Shown one piece after another: positions 46,266 through 55,455 of a stretch of 64,000 bases of DNA (the stretch's first letter is position 1; each line of letters begins with the position of its first letter). This DNA comes from Bradyrhizobium sp. NDS-1 (GTDB lineage Bacteria; Pseudomonadota; Alphaproteobacteria; Rhizobiales; Xanthobacteraceae), in the NCBI RefSeq assembly GCF_032918005.1, contig NZ_CP136628.1, positions 3,705,501-3,769,500 of the forward strand, read 5' to 3'. Position numbers and translations under genes: made by a program. The notes beneath the pieces were generated by a model. That model worked only from the letters and a program-made list of their open reading frames with translations, was not told the origin of the DNA and searched no databases.

Positions 46266-47242
46266 CTCAAATTCGTTCGGTCGTGCTTGGCTGCGGCTCC
46301 TATCTGCCGGAGCAGGTGGTGACCAACGCCCAATTGGCGGCGCGCATCGATACCTCGGACGAGTGGATCGTTCAGCGCACCGGCATTCGCGAGCGGCATA
46401 TCGCGGCCGAGGGCGAGTTCACCTCGCATCTGGCGATCAAGGCGGCGCAGGCCGCGCTCACCGATGCCGGCATGGACGCCCAGTCGATCGACCTCATCGT
46501 GCTGGCCACCTCGACGCCGGACAACACCTTTCCCGCCACCGCCGTCGCCGTGCAGAACGCGCTCGGCATCAATCACGGCGCGGCCTTCGACCTGCAGGCG
46601 GTGTGCTCGGGCTTCGTGTTCGCGCTCGCCACCGCCGACAATTTCCTGCGCACCGGCGCCTTCAAGCGCGCGCTGGTGATCGGCGCCGAGACCTTCTCGC
46701 GCATCCTCGACTGGAACGACCGCGGCACCTGCGTGCTGTTCGGCGACGGCGCCGGCGCGGTGGTGCTCGAGGCGCAGGAGCAGCCGGGCAATGCCGCGAC
46801 CGATCGCGGCGTCGTCACTACGCACTTACGCTCCGACGGCCGCCACAAGGCAAAGCTGTTCGTGGACGGCGGGCCGTCCTCGACCCAGACCGTCGGCCAT
46901 CTGCGCATGGAGGGCCGCGAGGTCTTCAAGCATGCGGTCGGCATGATCACCGACGTCATCGTCGACGCCTTCCAGGCGACCGGGCTCAATGCCGAGACCA
47001 TCGACTGGTTCGTGCCGCATCAGGCCAACAAGCGAATCATCGACGCCTCCGCCCACAAGCTCCACATCGCGCCGGAGAAGGTGGTGCTGACGGTCGACCG
47101 TCACGGCAACACCTCGGCCGCCTCGATCCCGCTGGCGCTGTCGGTGGCGCGCAAGGACGGCCGCATCAAGAAGGGCGATATGATCTTGCTGGAAGCGATG
47201 GGCGGCGGCTTCACCTGGGGCTCCGCGCTCGTGCGCTGGTAG
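46262..47242 (+). CDS. fabH: 3-oxoacyl-ACP synthase III FabH
   Basis: Starts fatty acid synthesis by condensing acetyl-CoA with malonyl-ACP. The 326-residue protein has the catalytic cysteine in [12 protein letters not shown] (Cys115), the histidine in [11 protein letters not shown] and the asparagine in [13 protein letters not shown]. It starts with GTG, within the plsX stop (GTGA). plsX-fabH-ihfA is a widespread gene order. Confidence 0.97.
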   Translation: MTQIRSVVLGCGSYLPEQVVTNAQLAARIDTSDEWIVQRTGIRERHIAAEGEFTSHLAIKAAQAALTDAGMDAQSIDLIVLATSTPDNTFPATAVAVQNALGINHGAAFDLQAVCSGFVFALATADNFLRTGAFKRALVIGAETFSRILDWNDRGTCVLFGDGAGAVVLEAQEQPGNAATDRGVVTTHLRSDGRHKAKLFVDGGPSSTQTVGHLRMEGREVFKHAVGMITDVIVDAFQATGLNAETIDWFVPHQANKRIIDASAHKLHIAPEKVVLTVDRHGNTSAASIPLALSVARKDGRIKKGDMILLEAMGGGFTWGSALVRW

Positions 47243-47375
47243 AGCCACAGTCGATAAAATTTTGCCGAATCGGCGCCGATTATCGATGCGCCTGCATTGA
47301 TGAGCGCTGTTGACCGTCGTATCGTAAGCTCATAATTTCAGACAACAATTGTTCGCCGTGATGTGGGGCAGGGCG

Positions 47376-47717
47376 ATGACCGATCAAAGTAAAACCGTAA
47401 CGCGTGTCGATCTGTGCGAAGCCGTCTACCAGAAGGTGGGCCTGTCGCGCACGGAATCGTCCGCCTTCGTGGAACTCGTGCTGAAGGAGATCACCGACTG
47501 CCTGGAAAAGGGCGAGACGGTGAAACTCTCTTCGTTCGGGTCCTTCATGGTCCGCAAGAAGGGCCAGCGCATCGGCCGCAACCCGAAGACCGGCACCGAG
47601 GTGCCGATCTCGCCGCGCCGGGTCATGGTGTTCAAGCCGTCGGCGATCCTGAAGCAGCGGATCAACGCCCAGCACCGCACCAATGGCGATGCCAGCAAGG
47701 CTCAACCCGAGGCGTAA
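47376..47717 (+). CDS. ihfA: Integration host factor subunit alpha
   Basis: DNA-bending subunit that pairs with IHF beta. The 113-residue protein has the fold start [20 protein letters not shown] and the DNA-inserting arm [20 protein letters not shown] with the proline tip. The ATG at 47376 gives [12 protein letters not shown]; the frame is open slightly upstream. A tail of about 12 residues ([10 protein letters not shown]) extends past the usual end. Confidence 0.94.
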   Translation: MTDQSKTVTRVDLCEAVYQKVGLSRTESSAFVELVLKEITDCLEKGETVKLSSFGSFMVRKKGQRIGRNPKTGTEVPISPRRVMVFKPSAILKQRINAQHRTNGDASKAQPEA

Positions 47718-47741
47718 CGCCTTTCGCGAAGGATTTGGCAT

Positions 47742-48323
47742 TTGGACAAGGCGCCGGATGCGTTCCGAACCATCAGCGAAGTAGCGCAGGAGCTCGACAT
47801 CCCGCAGCACGTGCTGCGGTTCTGGGAGACCCGCTTCTCCCAGATCAAGCCGATGAAGCGCAGCGGCGGCCGCCGCTATTACCGCCCCGACGACGTCGAC
47901 CTGCTCAAGGGCATCCGCCGGCTGCTCTACGGCGAGGGGTACACCATCCGCGGTGTGCAGCGGATCCTGAAGGAGCACGGCGTCAAATCGGTGCAGGGCC
48001 TCGCCGATAGCGCGGCAGCGGTCTCGTTCGGCGCGATCGAGGATGCCATCGGTGCCAGCCTGAGGGAGCCCGAGGACGACGAGGCGCCCATCAAGGGCAT
48101 CGCCGACGCCGACGATGACGACTACCAGGGCGATGAGGAGGAAGGCATCGACTTCCGCTTCACCGAGGTCGACGACGAGGAGATCCTCACCACCTTCCGC
48201 AAGGGTGGCACCCCCGCCGCACCGGCCGGACCCAGCGCGCTGGACCGGGAGCGGCTCGGCCGGGCGCTCGCCGACCTGGTCGCCTGCCGCGAAATGCTGG
48301 ACCAGGCACTGAACGAGGGGTAG
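47742..48323 (+). CDS. MerR family transcriptional regulator
   Basis: A 193-residue regulator. The MerR-type winged helix covers residues 8-78 ([20 protein letters not shown], then [20 protein letters not shown]). An unusually acidic middle (residues about 110-150) and a short helical end follow. No metal-binding cysteines are seen. It starts with TTG at 47742, after AAGGA. The position behind ihfA is conserved in alphaproteobacteria, but its inducer is unknown. Confidence 0.88.
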   Translation: MDKAPDAFRTISEVAQELDIPQHVLRFWETRFSQIKPMKRSGGRRYYRPDDVDLLKGIRRLLYGEGYTIRGVQRILKEHGVKSVQGLADSAAAVSFGAIEDAIGASLREPEDDEAPIKGIADADDDDYQGDEEEGIDFRFTEVDDEEILTTFRKGGTPAAPAGPSALDRERLGRALADLVACREMLDQALNEG

Positions 48324-48430
48324 GGGCGCTTCCGCCTGTTGTGCGGCCAGTTCCCGGGGTCGGACGGAGACACCAAAATGGTGTCGCTCGCCTTGCGCAT
48401 CGCGCCGATCCTAGCTAATGGAACGACGTT

Positions 48431-48508
48431 CGGAGCGTGGCGCAGCCCGGTTAGCGCACTAGTCTGGGAGACTAGGGGTCGGAGGTTCAAATCCTCTCGC
48501 TCCGACCA
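48431..48508 (+). tRNA. tRNA-Pro (GGG)
   Basis: Full cloverleaf: acceptor arms cggagcg and cgctccg, D-arm gcgc/gcgc, anticodon arm ctagt/actag with loop ctgggag (anticodon GGG), T-arm ggagg ttcaaat cctct, discriminator A and an encoded CCA. It reads proline codons CCC and CCU. It stands alone after the MerR gene. Confidence 0.95.
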
Positions 48509-48811
48509 AAATTTCCACAGCATCGGTTGGGTGGATGACCGTCGGCGTGGAGCGCCTGCTCCGCCGGTGATGCATGCGCGACCGGGGCGGTAGCGGGCGG
48601 GCTTCCGCGGCTGGTAGGCTAAAATGTCGAAAACAACCCCATGCACAGTAGCGAAGCCGTTGATGGAATGACGTTTTTCCGAATCGATTTGACCGGCCTC
48701 TGTGTGGATAATCTAGGAAGCCGTTTCAACGGCAATCGGTGAGGAAGCGCGCCTGCTCGCGTCGACCTTCTGACCAGCGAACATCTTCCACATCCCAGTT
48801 GCCGGTCCATC
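48509..48811. other. Gap after tRNA-Pro
   Basis: About 300 bp with no credible gene. The part around 48630-48700 looks like a decayed stretch (cgaaaacaaccccatgcaca). I noticed no phage or integrase remnant and no duplicated tRNA end. Confidence 0.4.
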
Positions 48812-49435
48812 TTACCTCAAATACCCCACCACCATCCGCGTCGTCTCGTCCACCAGCACCTTCACCATCTTCTCCGACAGCATCTCCGCCCCGTTCAGCA
48901 CGGTGTTGTGCGCGACCGCTTCGATCGCGCTGACGCAGATGAAGGTCGCCACATCCATGTCGATCTTTCGCATCTCCTTGCGGTGGCTTTCGAGATAGCC
49001 GCGCACGAGGGCGTGGACTTCGCGGTTTGTCGCTTCGACGTCCCTGAGCTGGCCGATGCGCGGGATCTGCTCGGCGAGGATGCGGTGCAGGTCGGGGTCG
49101 ATGTGGTGGGCCTCGATCGCGACCGTGACGAGCCGGCGTACCGCCTTGTCGATCGGCATGTCCGCCACCTCGACGAAGGCGGCGCGGACGACCTTCATGA
49201 TCTCGTCGTTGTGACGCTCGATTACGGCGGCGACGAGCGCCTCCTTGCTGGGAAAATACTGATAGAGCGAGCCGACGCTGACGCCGGCGATCTCGGCGAT
49301 GCGGTTGGTGCTGGCCTTCTCGAAACCTTCACGGACCAGAATGCGAGCGGTCGCCTCGACCAGAGCGTCGACGGTGGCGCGCGACCGCGCCTGCGAGGCA
49401 TTTTTCCGTGGATTTGTCGGCGGCTTGCGCGCCAT
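48812..49435 (-). CDS. TetR family transcriptional regulator
   Basis: A 207-residue repressor. The N-terminal HTH is ILVREGFEKASTNRIAEIAG followed by VSVGSLYQYFPSKEALVAAV. The C-terminal ligand-binding half contains AVRRLVTVAIEAHHIDPDLH and RILAEQIPRIGQLRDVEA. The ATG at 49435 follows CAGGACC; longer starts add unconserved sequence. It is divergent from the alpha/beta hydrolase gene at 49560, the likely target. A decayed paralogous fragment lies at 51485-51600. Confidence 0.9.
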   Translation of the reverse strand: MARKPPTNPRKNASQARSRATVDALVEATARILVREGFEKASTNRIAEIAGVSVGSLYQYFPSKEALVAAVIERHNDEIMKVVRAAFVEVADMPIDKAVRRLVTVAIEAHHIDPDLHRILAEQIPRIGQLRDVEATNREVHALVRGYLESHRKEMRKIDMDVATFICVSAIEAVAHNTVLNGAEMLSEKMVKVLVDETTRMVVGYLR

Positions 49436-49559
49436 GGGCTTGGGTCCTGAATGCGAGTAGAAAAAGCGAGCGAATGCTCGCATTATATCGGCCCGTGGCG
49501 GCCTGTCGGCAAGCCCCTTGTGTCGCCATATGGATGCGGGGCCAGGCGGAGAACGGACC

Positions 49560-50525
49560 ATGAGCGTCGCAAGACTTGTGTCGGCCTTGCAGTTTTGTCC
49601 TGACATCTGCGGGCCGCGGAGCCGCGACCCTGCGCCAAGCCTGCAAAGTCGCGCTTTCAACCTGCTGCTGCGCCGGCTTCCACATAAGAAGCAACTCGCC
49701 TCCGCCGAAGCGGTGCAGTCGCATGTGCAGAAGCTTGCCTTGCAGCCCGCCTCGTTCGAGCCGACCGGGCTCGGTCGCGGTGTCGAGGCGATCCTGACCC
49801 GGATGGGCGGCTGGCCCGTCTATTACACCGCGCCGTCCTCGGGCCATGAGGGCTGTAACTATGTCATGTTCCTGCACGGCGGCGGCTACATCAACCAGAT
49901 CGCGCCGGCGCATTGGCGATTCATCGGCGAGATGACGCGCAAGGCGCGTGCCTCCTGCGTCGTGCCGATCTATCCGCTGGCGCCGCGCGCGACCGCTGGG
50001 GATGTCGTGCCGAGGACGGCCGAGCTGCTGCGGATGCTGCTGGAAGACGCAGGCACCGCAAAGGTCACGGTGGTGGGTAATTCCGCGGGCGCAGGACTTG
50101 CGCTTGCCGCCTGCCAATGGCTGCGCGATGGCGGCCATCGGCAGCCGGCGCGGCTGGTGCTGATTTCGCCGGCGGCCGATGCGTCGGTCAGCCGTCCGGA
50201 GCAGGTCGAGATCGCAACGCGCGATCCGGTCCAGGACATTCCGGGGATCATCGAAGCCGGACGGCTCTATGCCGGCGAGCTCGATGTCGGCCATCCCTTC
50301 GTCAGCCCGCTCAACGGTACTTTCCGTTTCCTCGCACCGATGACGATCTTCTCGGGCACGCGCGATCTGCTGTACCCCGACAGCGTCGATCTTGCAGAGC
50401 GGGCGAGGGCGGTCGGCGTGCCGGTCGAGCTGCATCTGCTGCGCGACCAGCCGCACAATTATGCGCTGATGCCGACGCCGGAGGGGCGGCAGGCGCGTGC
50501 GCTCATCATGCGCGCGATAGCTTAG
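49560..50525 (+). CDS. Alpha/beta hydrolase, HSL-like esterase
   Basis: A 321-residue esterase-like protein of the hormone-sensitive-lipase group. The oxyanion motif is MFLHGGGYINQIAPAH and the nucleophile elbow is VVGNSAGAGLALA. The acid is probably in IFSGTRDLLYPDS and the histidine in LLRDQPHNYALMP. No signal peptide is clear. The ATG at 49560 gives MSVARLVSALQF. Divergent TetR control is likely. Substrate unknown. Confidence 0.9.
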   Translation: MSVARLVSALQFCPDICGPRSRDPAPSLQSRAFNLLLRRLPHKKQLASAEAVQSHVQKLALQPASFEPTGLGRGVEAILTRMGGWPVYYTAPSSGHEGCNYVMFLHGGGYINQIAPAHWRFIGEMTRKARASCVVPIYPLAPRATAGDVVPRTAELLRMLLEDAGTAKVTVVGNSAGAGLALAACQWLRDGGHRQPARLVLISPAADASVSRPEQVEIATRDPVQDIPGIIEAGRLYAGELDVGHPFVSPLNGTFRFLAPMTIFSGTRDLLYPDSVDLAERARAVGVPVELHLLRDQPHNYALMPTPEGRQARALIMRAIA

Positions 50526-50643
50526 GAGGCAAGAGGTTGGGGAAGAAAGGTGTGATTGACGTTACAGGGCGGGCAGCCTTGGCGGGTCTGGCGACTGCAA
50601 TGTTCGGGCGGGGGAAGGCGGCTCGTCATCGACGCGGCGACCG

Positions 50644-51414
50644 TCAGCTTGCGAGGGCCGCTTCCGTTGCGGAAATCGCGTGCACGTTCGGCAAGCTCAT
50701 GAACCCCGGCTTGGAAAAATAATATCCCTGGAAGAGATCAATCCCCGCAGCCCGGAGCACCGTCAGTTCGGCTTCGCTTTCCACGCCCTCGGCGAGGAGC
50801 TTGATATCAAGTTCACGTGCCATCGATGCGATGCCGGCGACGATGACCTGCTTCGGGCGGCTGAGGTGGATGTTGCGCAAAAGCTCCATGTCGATCTTGA
50901 TGAGGTCCGGCTGGAGCCTCGCCAGCAAACTGAGCCCGGCATAGCCGGCCCCAAAATCATCGAGCGCGGTCAGAAAACCGAGCGTCTTGTAGGTTCGCAC
51001 AATGTGCTCGACATGCGCAGGATCGGCCATACGTTCGTTTTCGGTGAACTCGAACATGAGGTTCGCGGGCGAGAAGTTCGAACGGCGCGCCGCCGCCAGG
51101 GATTGTTGAATGCACGCCTGCGGCTCGTAGACTGCGTTGGGCATGAAGTTGATGGACAGCCGAGCTTGCGGATCGTCAAACAGCTTTCCGGCGGTCTCAA
51201 TCGCCATGACTCTGGCGGCCTGGTCGAAGCGGTAAAGCTGGTCTTCGGTCAGTTGGCTCAGGACGCTCTGTGCACTTTCGCCATTGGGCCCGCGCACCAA
51301 TGCTTCATAGCCCCAGACGCGCTGTTCGTTCACGGCGACGATCGGTTGAAACGCCATCTTGAATTCGAACGGCAGTCCCTCGCCGCCGCCGCATCCCTTG
51401 CAGGCCCCCGCCAT
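50644..51414 (-). CDS. EAL-domain phosphodiesterase with N-terminal cysteine motif
   Basis: A 256-residue protein consisting almost entirely of a c-di-GMP phosphodiesterase domain. The metal/substrate residues look intact: YEALVRG, INFMPN, FEFTEN, ALDDFGAGYAGL, LIKIDM and AEGVES. Before it is a short CKGCGGGEGLPFEF, a CxxC motif that might bind metal or respond to redox. No membrane helix and no GGDEF domain. It lies alone, convergent with the esterase gene. c-di-GMP hydrolysis is inferred from the residues. Confidence 0.9.
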   Translation of the reverse strand: MAGACKGCGGGEGLPFEFKMAFQPIVAVNEQRVWGYEALVRGPNGESAQSVLSQLTEDQLYRFDQAARVMAIETAGKLFDDPQARLSINFMPNAVYEPQACIQQSLAAARRSNFSPANLMFEFTENERMADPAHVEHIVRTYKTLGFLTALDDFGAGYAGLSLLARLQPDLIKIDMELLRNIHLSRPKQVIVAGIASMARELDIKLLAEGVESEAELTVLRAAGIDLFQGYYFSKPGFMSLPNVHAISATEAALAS

Positions 51415-51484
51415 TGATCTCTCCTTCGTGGAAAGTTCACGATAGGGGCGAGTGATTAAGGATCGGTGCGATCCCGTCGCGGCG

Positions 51485-51600
51485 TTCCAACCAACGGCGC
51501 GAGACCTGCTCGGCGAGGACGCGGTGCAGCCTCGGGGCTGACGCGCTGGCCTCGATCGCCACGATCACGAGCTTGCGCACGGCCCAGTTGATCGGCGGAG
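51485..51600 (-). pseudogene. Decayed TetR regulator fragment
   Basis: Reading the minus strand gives INWAVRKLVIVAIEASASAP then RLHRVLAEQVSRR, which lines up with IDKAVRRLVTVAIEAHHIDP and DLHRILAEQIPRI of the TetR protein at 48812-49435. Only about 35 codons match. There is no HTH part or start codon, so it is a remnant of a duplicated or related gene. Confidence 0.7.
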
Positions 51601-51764
51601 GGGCGCGCAACGCGCGTGCGATTATTTTGCGTGAGATTGCTCAATTGGAGAGCGTGACGATTGTCACAAAGCGCTGACGCAATCGGTCTGGCGCAGCTTG
51701 AGCCCGTGCGGAGGGACAAGGCGACCCCCGGGCGTTTCCTCGCTATCCGTAGTTCTTCGGGGCC

Positions 51765-52004
51765 TTAGGCGTGGCCCTTGATCTCGTAATGGCCGGGCAC
51801 GCATTTGTAGCGCTCGAGGCGCCAATTGGCGTGATAGATCGGATGCTCGCCCATCCATTTCGCCAGCGGTGCCTGTGCGCCGACCGCGCACTGCATCATC
51901 GAAATCTCGGGCGTCATGTTGCTGTCAGTCACGATTTCCTCGACGCAACTGCCTGAGCTAGCTACGCTAAGCCGGCAGAGCACGGCAACGACGGTCACGA
52001 ACAT
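51765..52004 (-). CDS. Small protein, unknown function
   Basis: A 79-residue protein beginning with a hydrophobic stretch (MFVTVVAVLCRLSVASSG) that may be a signal or anchor. It continues with CVEEIVTDSNMTPEISMMQC, AVGAQAPLAKWMGEHPIYHA and ERYKCVPGHYEIKGHA. The three cysteines and the composition look like a real secreted or membrane-attached protein. Similar short proteins are familiar from Bradyrhizobium genomes, but I know no function. No partner gene. Confidence 0.65.
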   Translation of the reverse strand: MFVTVVAVLCRLSVASSGSCVEEIVTDSNMTPEISMMQCAVGAQAPLAKWMGEHPIYHANWRLERYKCVPGHYEIKGHA

Positions 52005-52584
52005 TCCAGTCACCTCATCGGTAGTTTCAGACCACGAAGAGGATGCAAGCGGAGTGCCAGAGCCTGTGACACGCAAACAACACGCTGGCCTGGCCGACTC
52101 GACCCAGCGTCCGAACTCCAGTTGATGATTCGGGTTGTAAAAAAATTGCCCCTAAACCGAAGCCGGACAAATACGGGAACCCGTCAGCTCTACGGGCATG
52201 AGCCCGCGACGCCGGCGCGCCCCGCAACGGAGCTTCCCGGCGACGATCGTCAGCGCCTAGTCTTTCGAGACGACCGCTTTCGGCGGTCCCCCAGGATGAG
52301 GCTGGCGAGCATCGCTGTCTGTTGAAACTGGCGCAACGCACACCGCCCGCATCCTGAGGGCCCGCCAGCGGCTGGCGGCGCGAAGGATGTGCCTCGGGCG
52401 AGACGCCCGGATGCAGGGCGCGTGATTGCGTGAGCTTCGTTTAATCCGCGCGCCGAAATAATCGATGTCGAACAATCACGGCGCGCCACTTTCAATTGCG
52501 CGTGCAGCGCTGCTACATTTTGCGCGCGCCCGGCAAGCGGCGCGCTAACGAAGAAACATGCCGACAGGGAGGGACCGAAGTCCC
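52005..52584. other. 580-bp gap with degenerate repeats
   Basis: No credible gene. 52255-52420 contains mixed copies of a ccaggatgagg / gcatcctgaggg type repeat and ccgccagcggctggcgg, an inverted pair. The last 60 bp before the SDR gene should contain its promoter. Confidence 0.45.
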
Positions 52585-53556
52585 ATGAAGGATTTTGCTG
52601 GAAAGATCGCGGTCATCACCGGCGGCGGCACGGGAATGGGGCGCGAGCTCGCACGGCAGCTCGTGGCCGAGGGCTGCAACGTCGCGATGTGCGACGTCTC
52701 GGAGGCCGCGATGGCCGAGACCAAGCGGCTCTGCGAGGCCGAGAAGCTGCCGCAGGGCCTGCGCGTCACGACGCACGTCGCCGACGTCGCGATCGAGGAT
52801 CATCTGAAGCGTTTCCGCGACGAGCTCGCCGAGCAGCAGAAGACCGACAGGATCCATCTGCTGTTCAACAATGCCGGCATCGGCGGCGGCGGCAGCCTGT
52901 TCACCAACACGCGCGAGCAGTGGGAGCGCACCTTCAACATCTGCTGGGGCGGCGTCTATCTCGGCGTGCGAACCTTCCTGCCGATGCTGGTCGCCGCGGA
53001 CGAGGCCCACATCGTCAACACCGCGAGCGTCAACGGCTTCTGGGCCTCGATCGGCATGGGCCAGGCCCACACCGCCTACAGCTCCGCCAAGTTCGCGGTG
53101 AAGGGATTTACCGAAGCGCTGATCAACGACCTCCGCCTGCACGCGCCGCACGTCAAATGTTCGGTGGTGATGCCCGGTCACATCGGCACCTCGATCGTCT
53201 CGAATTCGCGCAAGGTGCAGAGCGCCGACGGATCGGAGCGACTCAATGCCGACGAGGTCGCGCTGACCCGCAAGCGCATGGTCGCGGCCGGCGTGCCAGC
53301 TGCTGACAAAATGTCGGACGAGGAGATCCAGGCGGTGTTCGCCGAGCGCGCCCGCAGCTTCCTCGAGGATGCGCCGACGAGCGCGGCAGAGGCCGCGAAG
53401 ATCATCCTCGACGGGGTCAAGGCGGAGCGCTGGCGCATTCTCGTCGGCGAGGACGCCGAGCGCCTCGACGCACGCGTGCGCGCGACGCCCGAGCAGGCCT
53501 ATGACCGCGCCTTCTACGAAAGTTTTACGCAGGAAGTCGGCTGGCGGCTCGGTTGA
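52585..53556 (+). CDS. SDR family oxidoreductase, longer form
   Basis: A 323-residue short-chain dehydrogenase. The cofactor motif is ITGGGTGMGRELARQL; aspartate in MCDVSEAAM suggests NAD. The catalytic motif is NTASVNGFWASIGMGQAHTA followed by YSSAKFAVKG. The C-terminus is about 60 residues longer than a classical SDR. I chose the ATG at 52585 (MKDFAGKIAVITGG), preceded by GGGAGGG; an ATG at 52558 adds nine residues. Substrate unknown. Confidence 0.9.
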   Translation: MKDFAGKIAVITGGGTGMGRELARQLVAEGCNVAMCDVSEAAMAETKRLCEAEKLPQGLRVTTHVADVAIEDHLKRFRDELAEQQKTDRIHLLFNNAGIGGGGSLFTNTREQWERTFNICWGGVYLGVRTFLPMLVAADEAHIVNTASVNGFWASIGMGQAHTAYSSAKFAVKGFTEALINDLRLHAPHVKCSVVMPGHIGTSIVSNSRKVQSADGSERLNADEVALTRKRMVAAGVPAADKMSDEEIQAVFAERARSFLEDAPTSAAEAAKIILDGVKAERWRILVGEDAERLDARVRATPEQAYDRAFYESFTQEVGWRLG

Positions 53557-53596
53557 AACCGCCAGGCCGAGCCTCGTGGAACGCGCGCGTATTTAG

Positions 53597-53610
53597 GTAT
53601 GATAGTTATC
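53597..53610. promoter_or_regulatory. Palindromic operator candidate
   Basis: atgatagttatcat: two 6-bp arms around GT, in the gap between the SDR and the hydrolase-like gene. It looks like a MarR- or TetR-type operator. No second copy was found near the regulators of this window. Confidence 0.35.
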
Positions 53611-53818
53611 ATGTCAAGAGTCGCGCCGGTCATTTTGGCCGGCCGCCTTCGTGCGCGTTCGCCATCTCATGACAAAACGGAATGTCACGCATGCGACGTG
53701 AATGTCTGTTCAAGCGATGGTGATCTCGAACGGCTGTAATGCCACGCGCGGCCGCTTGGTTGGGGAACCGAAATGGTTTAGTCAGTCTGGTGTAAGCGAT
53801 GACAGAGCGTAGCTCCCG

Positions 53819-54952
53819 ATGATACCCGCATGCCTCTCGGACGATTTGCTTCTTTGCCCCGAGCGAGAGGACATCTCCGCTGAATTCACGCGGCTGCTCA
53901 TCGCCGCCCAGGATGGCGGAGCCACGATCGCCGAATGCCTGATGATCGCGCGGCAATTGAAGGGGGGCGATGACCGCTCCTGGCATCGCGAGTGGAAGAG
54001 GCTGGCGCAGGCCAATCGGCAGCGCGCCGAGGCCGCGTTCGCCGAAGGTCACATGGCGAGTGCCCAGCGCAACTGGCTGCGCGCCATGAATTACTACGGT
54101 GCCGCGGCGATGCCGCTCGAGCCGGACGACGAGCGCCGCTGGGTTGCCGTGCTCGCGATGCAGGAATGCGCGCGCCGCTATCTTTCGGCGCGTAGCCCGG
54201 CGGGCGAGGTCGTAACGATCCCCTGGCTCGACGGCCACGCATTGCAGGGCTACTTCCTCCCTGCACAGCCGGGAGGCGGCCAGGCGCCGACCGTGATCTG
54301 CATCGGCGAGCCCGGCCATCGCAAGGAAGAGTTCCTGTTCAAGCTCGTGCCGCATGCGCGCGAGCGAGGATTCTCGATGCTGGCCCTCGACCTGTTCGGC
54401 GACCAGCGTGACGATTACATCGATGAGCTGCTGCGGCGCCGGGATATCGAGGGCGCGATTCCTTGCGTCATGGATTATCTGGAGACGCGCGGTGACGTCG
54501 ATTTCGCGCGCGTCGGGATCATCGCCGACGGCTGGGGCTCGTCCTTTGTCGCGCGCGCCGTGTTGCAGGAGCCGCGGCTTGCCGCCGCCGTCTGCGACGG
54601 GGGCCTGTGGGACCTGCACGAGCGGGCCTTCTTTGCCAGCCGATTCGCGAGGAGCGACCTCAGCATCGTGCCGGTGCCGCACGCGCCGCTGATGGCCTCC
54701 AGCGCCGACTGTCCGGTGCTGATCACGCTCGGCGAGGACGGCTGGCTCAAGGCCGACCGGGCGCGTCAGATCGTCCAGAGCTCCCGGCTCGGCAGCTCGA
54801 ATGTCATGCTGAAGGTGTTCACTGCGGCCGAGACCGGCGCGGCGCAGGCCCATGCGGACAATCCGAGCCTTGCCAACGAGTACATCTTCGATTGGCTCGA
54901 ATCGCGGCTCGGCCCCGCCGGGGCGGATCTGAGCGCCGTCGTAGGGCGCTAG
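53819..54952 (+). CDS. Alpha/beta-hydrolase-like protein lacking the nucleophile serine
   Basis: A 377-residue protein with an N-terminal helical part (residues 1-120) and an alpha/beta-hydrolase core. PTVICIGEPGHRKEEFLFKL is the first strand and oxyanion region. At the nucleophile elbow, where a GxSxG is expected, it reads GIIADGWGSS, so glycine stands in for serine. A possible acid (LITLGEDGWL) and histidine (AAQAHADNPS) remain. It resembles the DUF1100/FrsA-like and pseudooxynicotine hydrolase group. The stop shares CTAG with the convergent MarR gene. Enzymatic activity is doubtful. Confidence 0.8.
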   Translation: MIPACLSDDLLLCPEREDISAEFTRLLIAAQDGGATIAECLMIARQLKGGDDRSWHREWKRLAQANRQRAEAAFAEGHMASAQRNWLRAMNYYGAAAMPLEPDDERRWVAVLAMQECARRYLSARSPAGEVVTIPWLDGHALQGYFLPAQPGGGQAPTVICIGEPGHRKEEFLFKLVPHARERGFSMLALDLFGDQRDDYIDELLRRRDIEGAIPCVMDYLETRGDVDFARVGIIADGWGSSFVARAVLQEPRLAAAVCDGGLWDLHERAFFASRFARSDLSIVPVPHAPLMASSADCPVLITLGEDGWLKADRARQIVQSSRLGSSNVMLKVFTAAETGAAQAHADNPSLANEYIFDWLESRLGPAGADLSAVVGR

Positions 54953-55455
54953 AAGTCGAGGGAGATCCGGACGCAGGCCTTCTCGAGGCGATTCTTCAGC
55001 GTCGCGAGCTTGGTGGTGAATTCGGTCAACTCGTTCTCGTCGAACTCCTGGAAGACGAATTCGCGGATCGTCTTGTACTGCTCGTTGAGGCTCGTGATGT
55101 GCTTCTGCGCCTTCTCGGCCAGCGACAGCCGCACCACGCGGGCGTCGGTCGGCGAGGGGCGACGGCGCAACAGGCCCTTCTTCTCGAGCAGCTTGGACTG
55201 GGTGGTGACGAAAGACGGATCGACGTGGAGGAGCTTGGAGACGACGTTGACCGGGATGCCGTCGTCCTTGTCGAGGTCGGAGATCGCCATCAGGATCAGC
55301 CATTGCGGGCCGCTGATGCCGAGCGTCTTCGCCCAGAACTGACGCAACTCCTCCAGATACATGTTGATCGACGATATCTCCCAGGTGAAGCGCCTGATGA
55401 TATCCAGGTTGCCGATCGAGCGCAGGCGCGCTCCTTCTTTCCTCGTCGCGGACAC
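54949..55455 (-). CDS. MarR family transcriptional regulator
   Basis: A 168-residue winged-helix regulator. RFTWEISSINMYLEELRQFW begins the dimer helix. The HTH is PVNVVSKLLHVDPSFVTTQS and the wing LEKKGLLRRRPSPTDARVVR. GGGAGAG lies five bases before the GTG at 55455, which I take as the start; an ATG at 55506 is possible. It is convergent with the hydrolase-like gene and divergent from the porin gene, from which 400 bp separate it. Confidence 0.88.
   Translation of the reverse strand: MSATRKEGARLRSIGNLDIIRRFTWEISSINMYLEELRQFWAKTLGISGPQWLILMAISDLDKDDGIPVNVVSKLLHVDPSFVTTQSKLLEKKGLLRRRPSPTDARVVRLSLAEKAQKHITSLNEQYKTIREFVFQEFDENELTEFTTKLATLKNRLEKACVRISLDF

Noticed and set aside
48431..48811. Integration site of an island at tRNA-Pro
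   Set aside because: No integrase, no duplicated 3' tRNA end and ordinary genes downstream.
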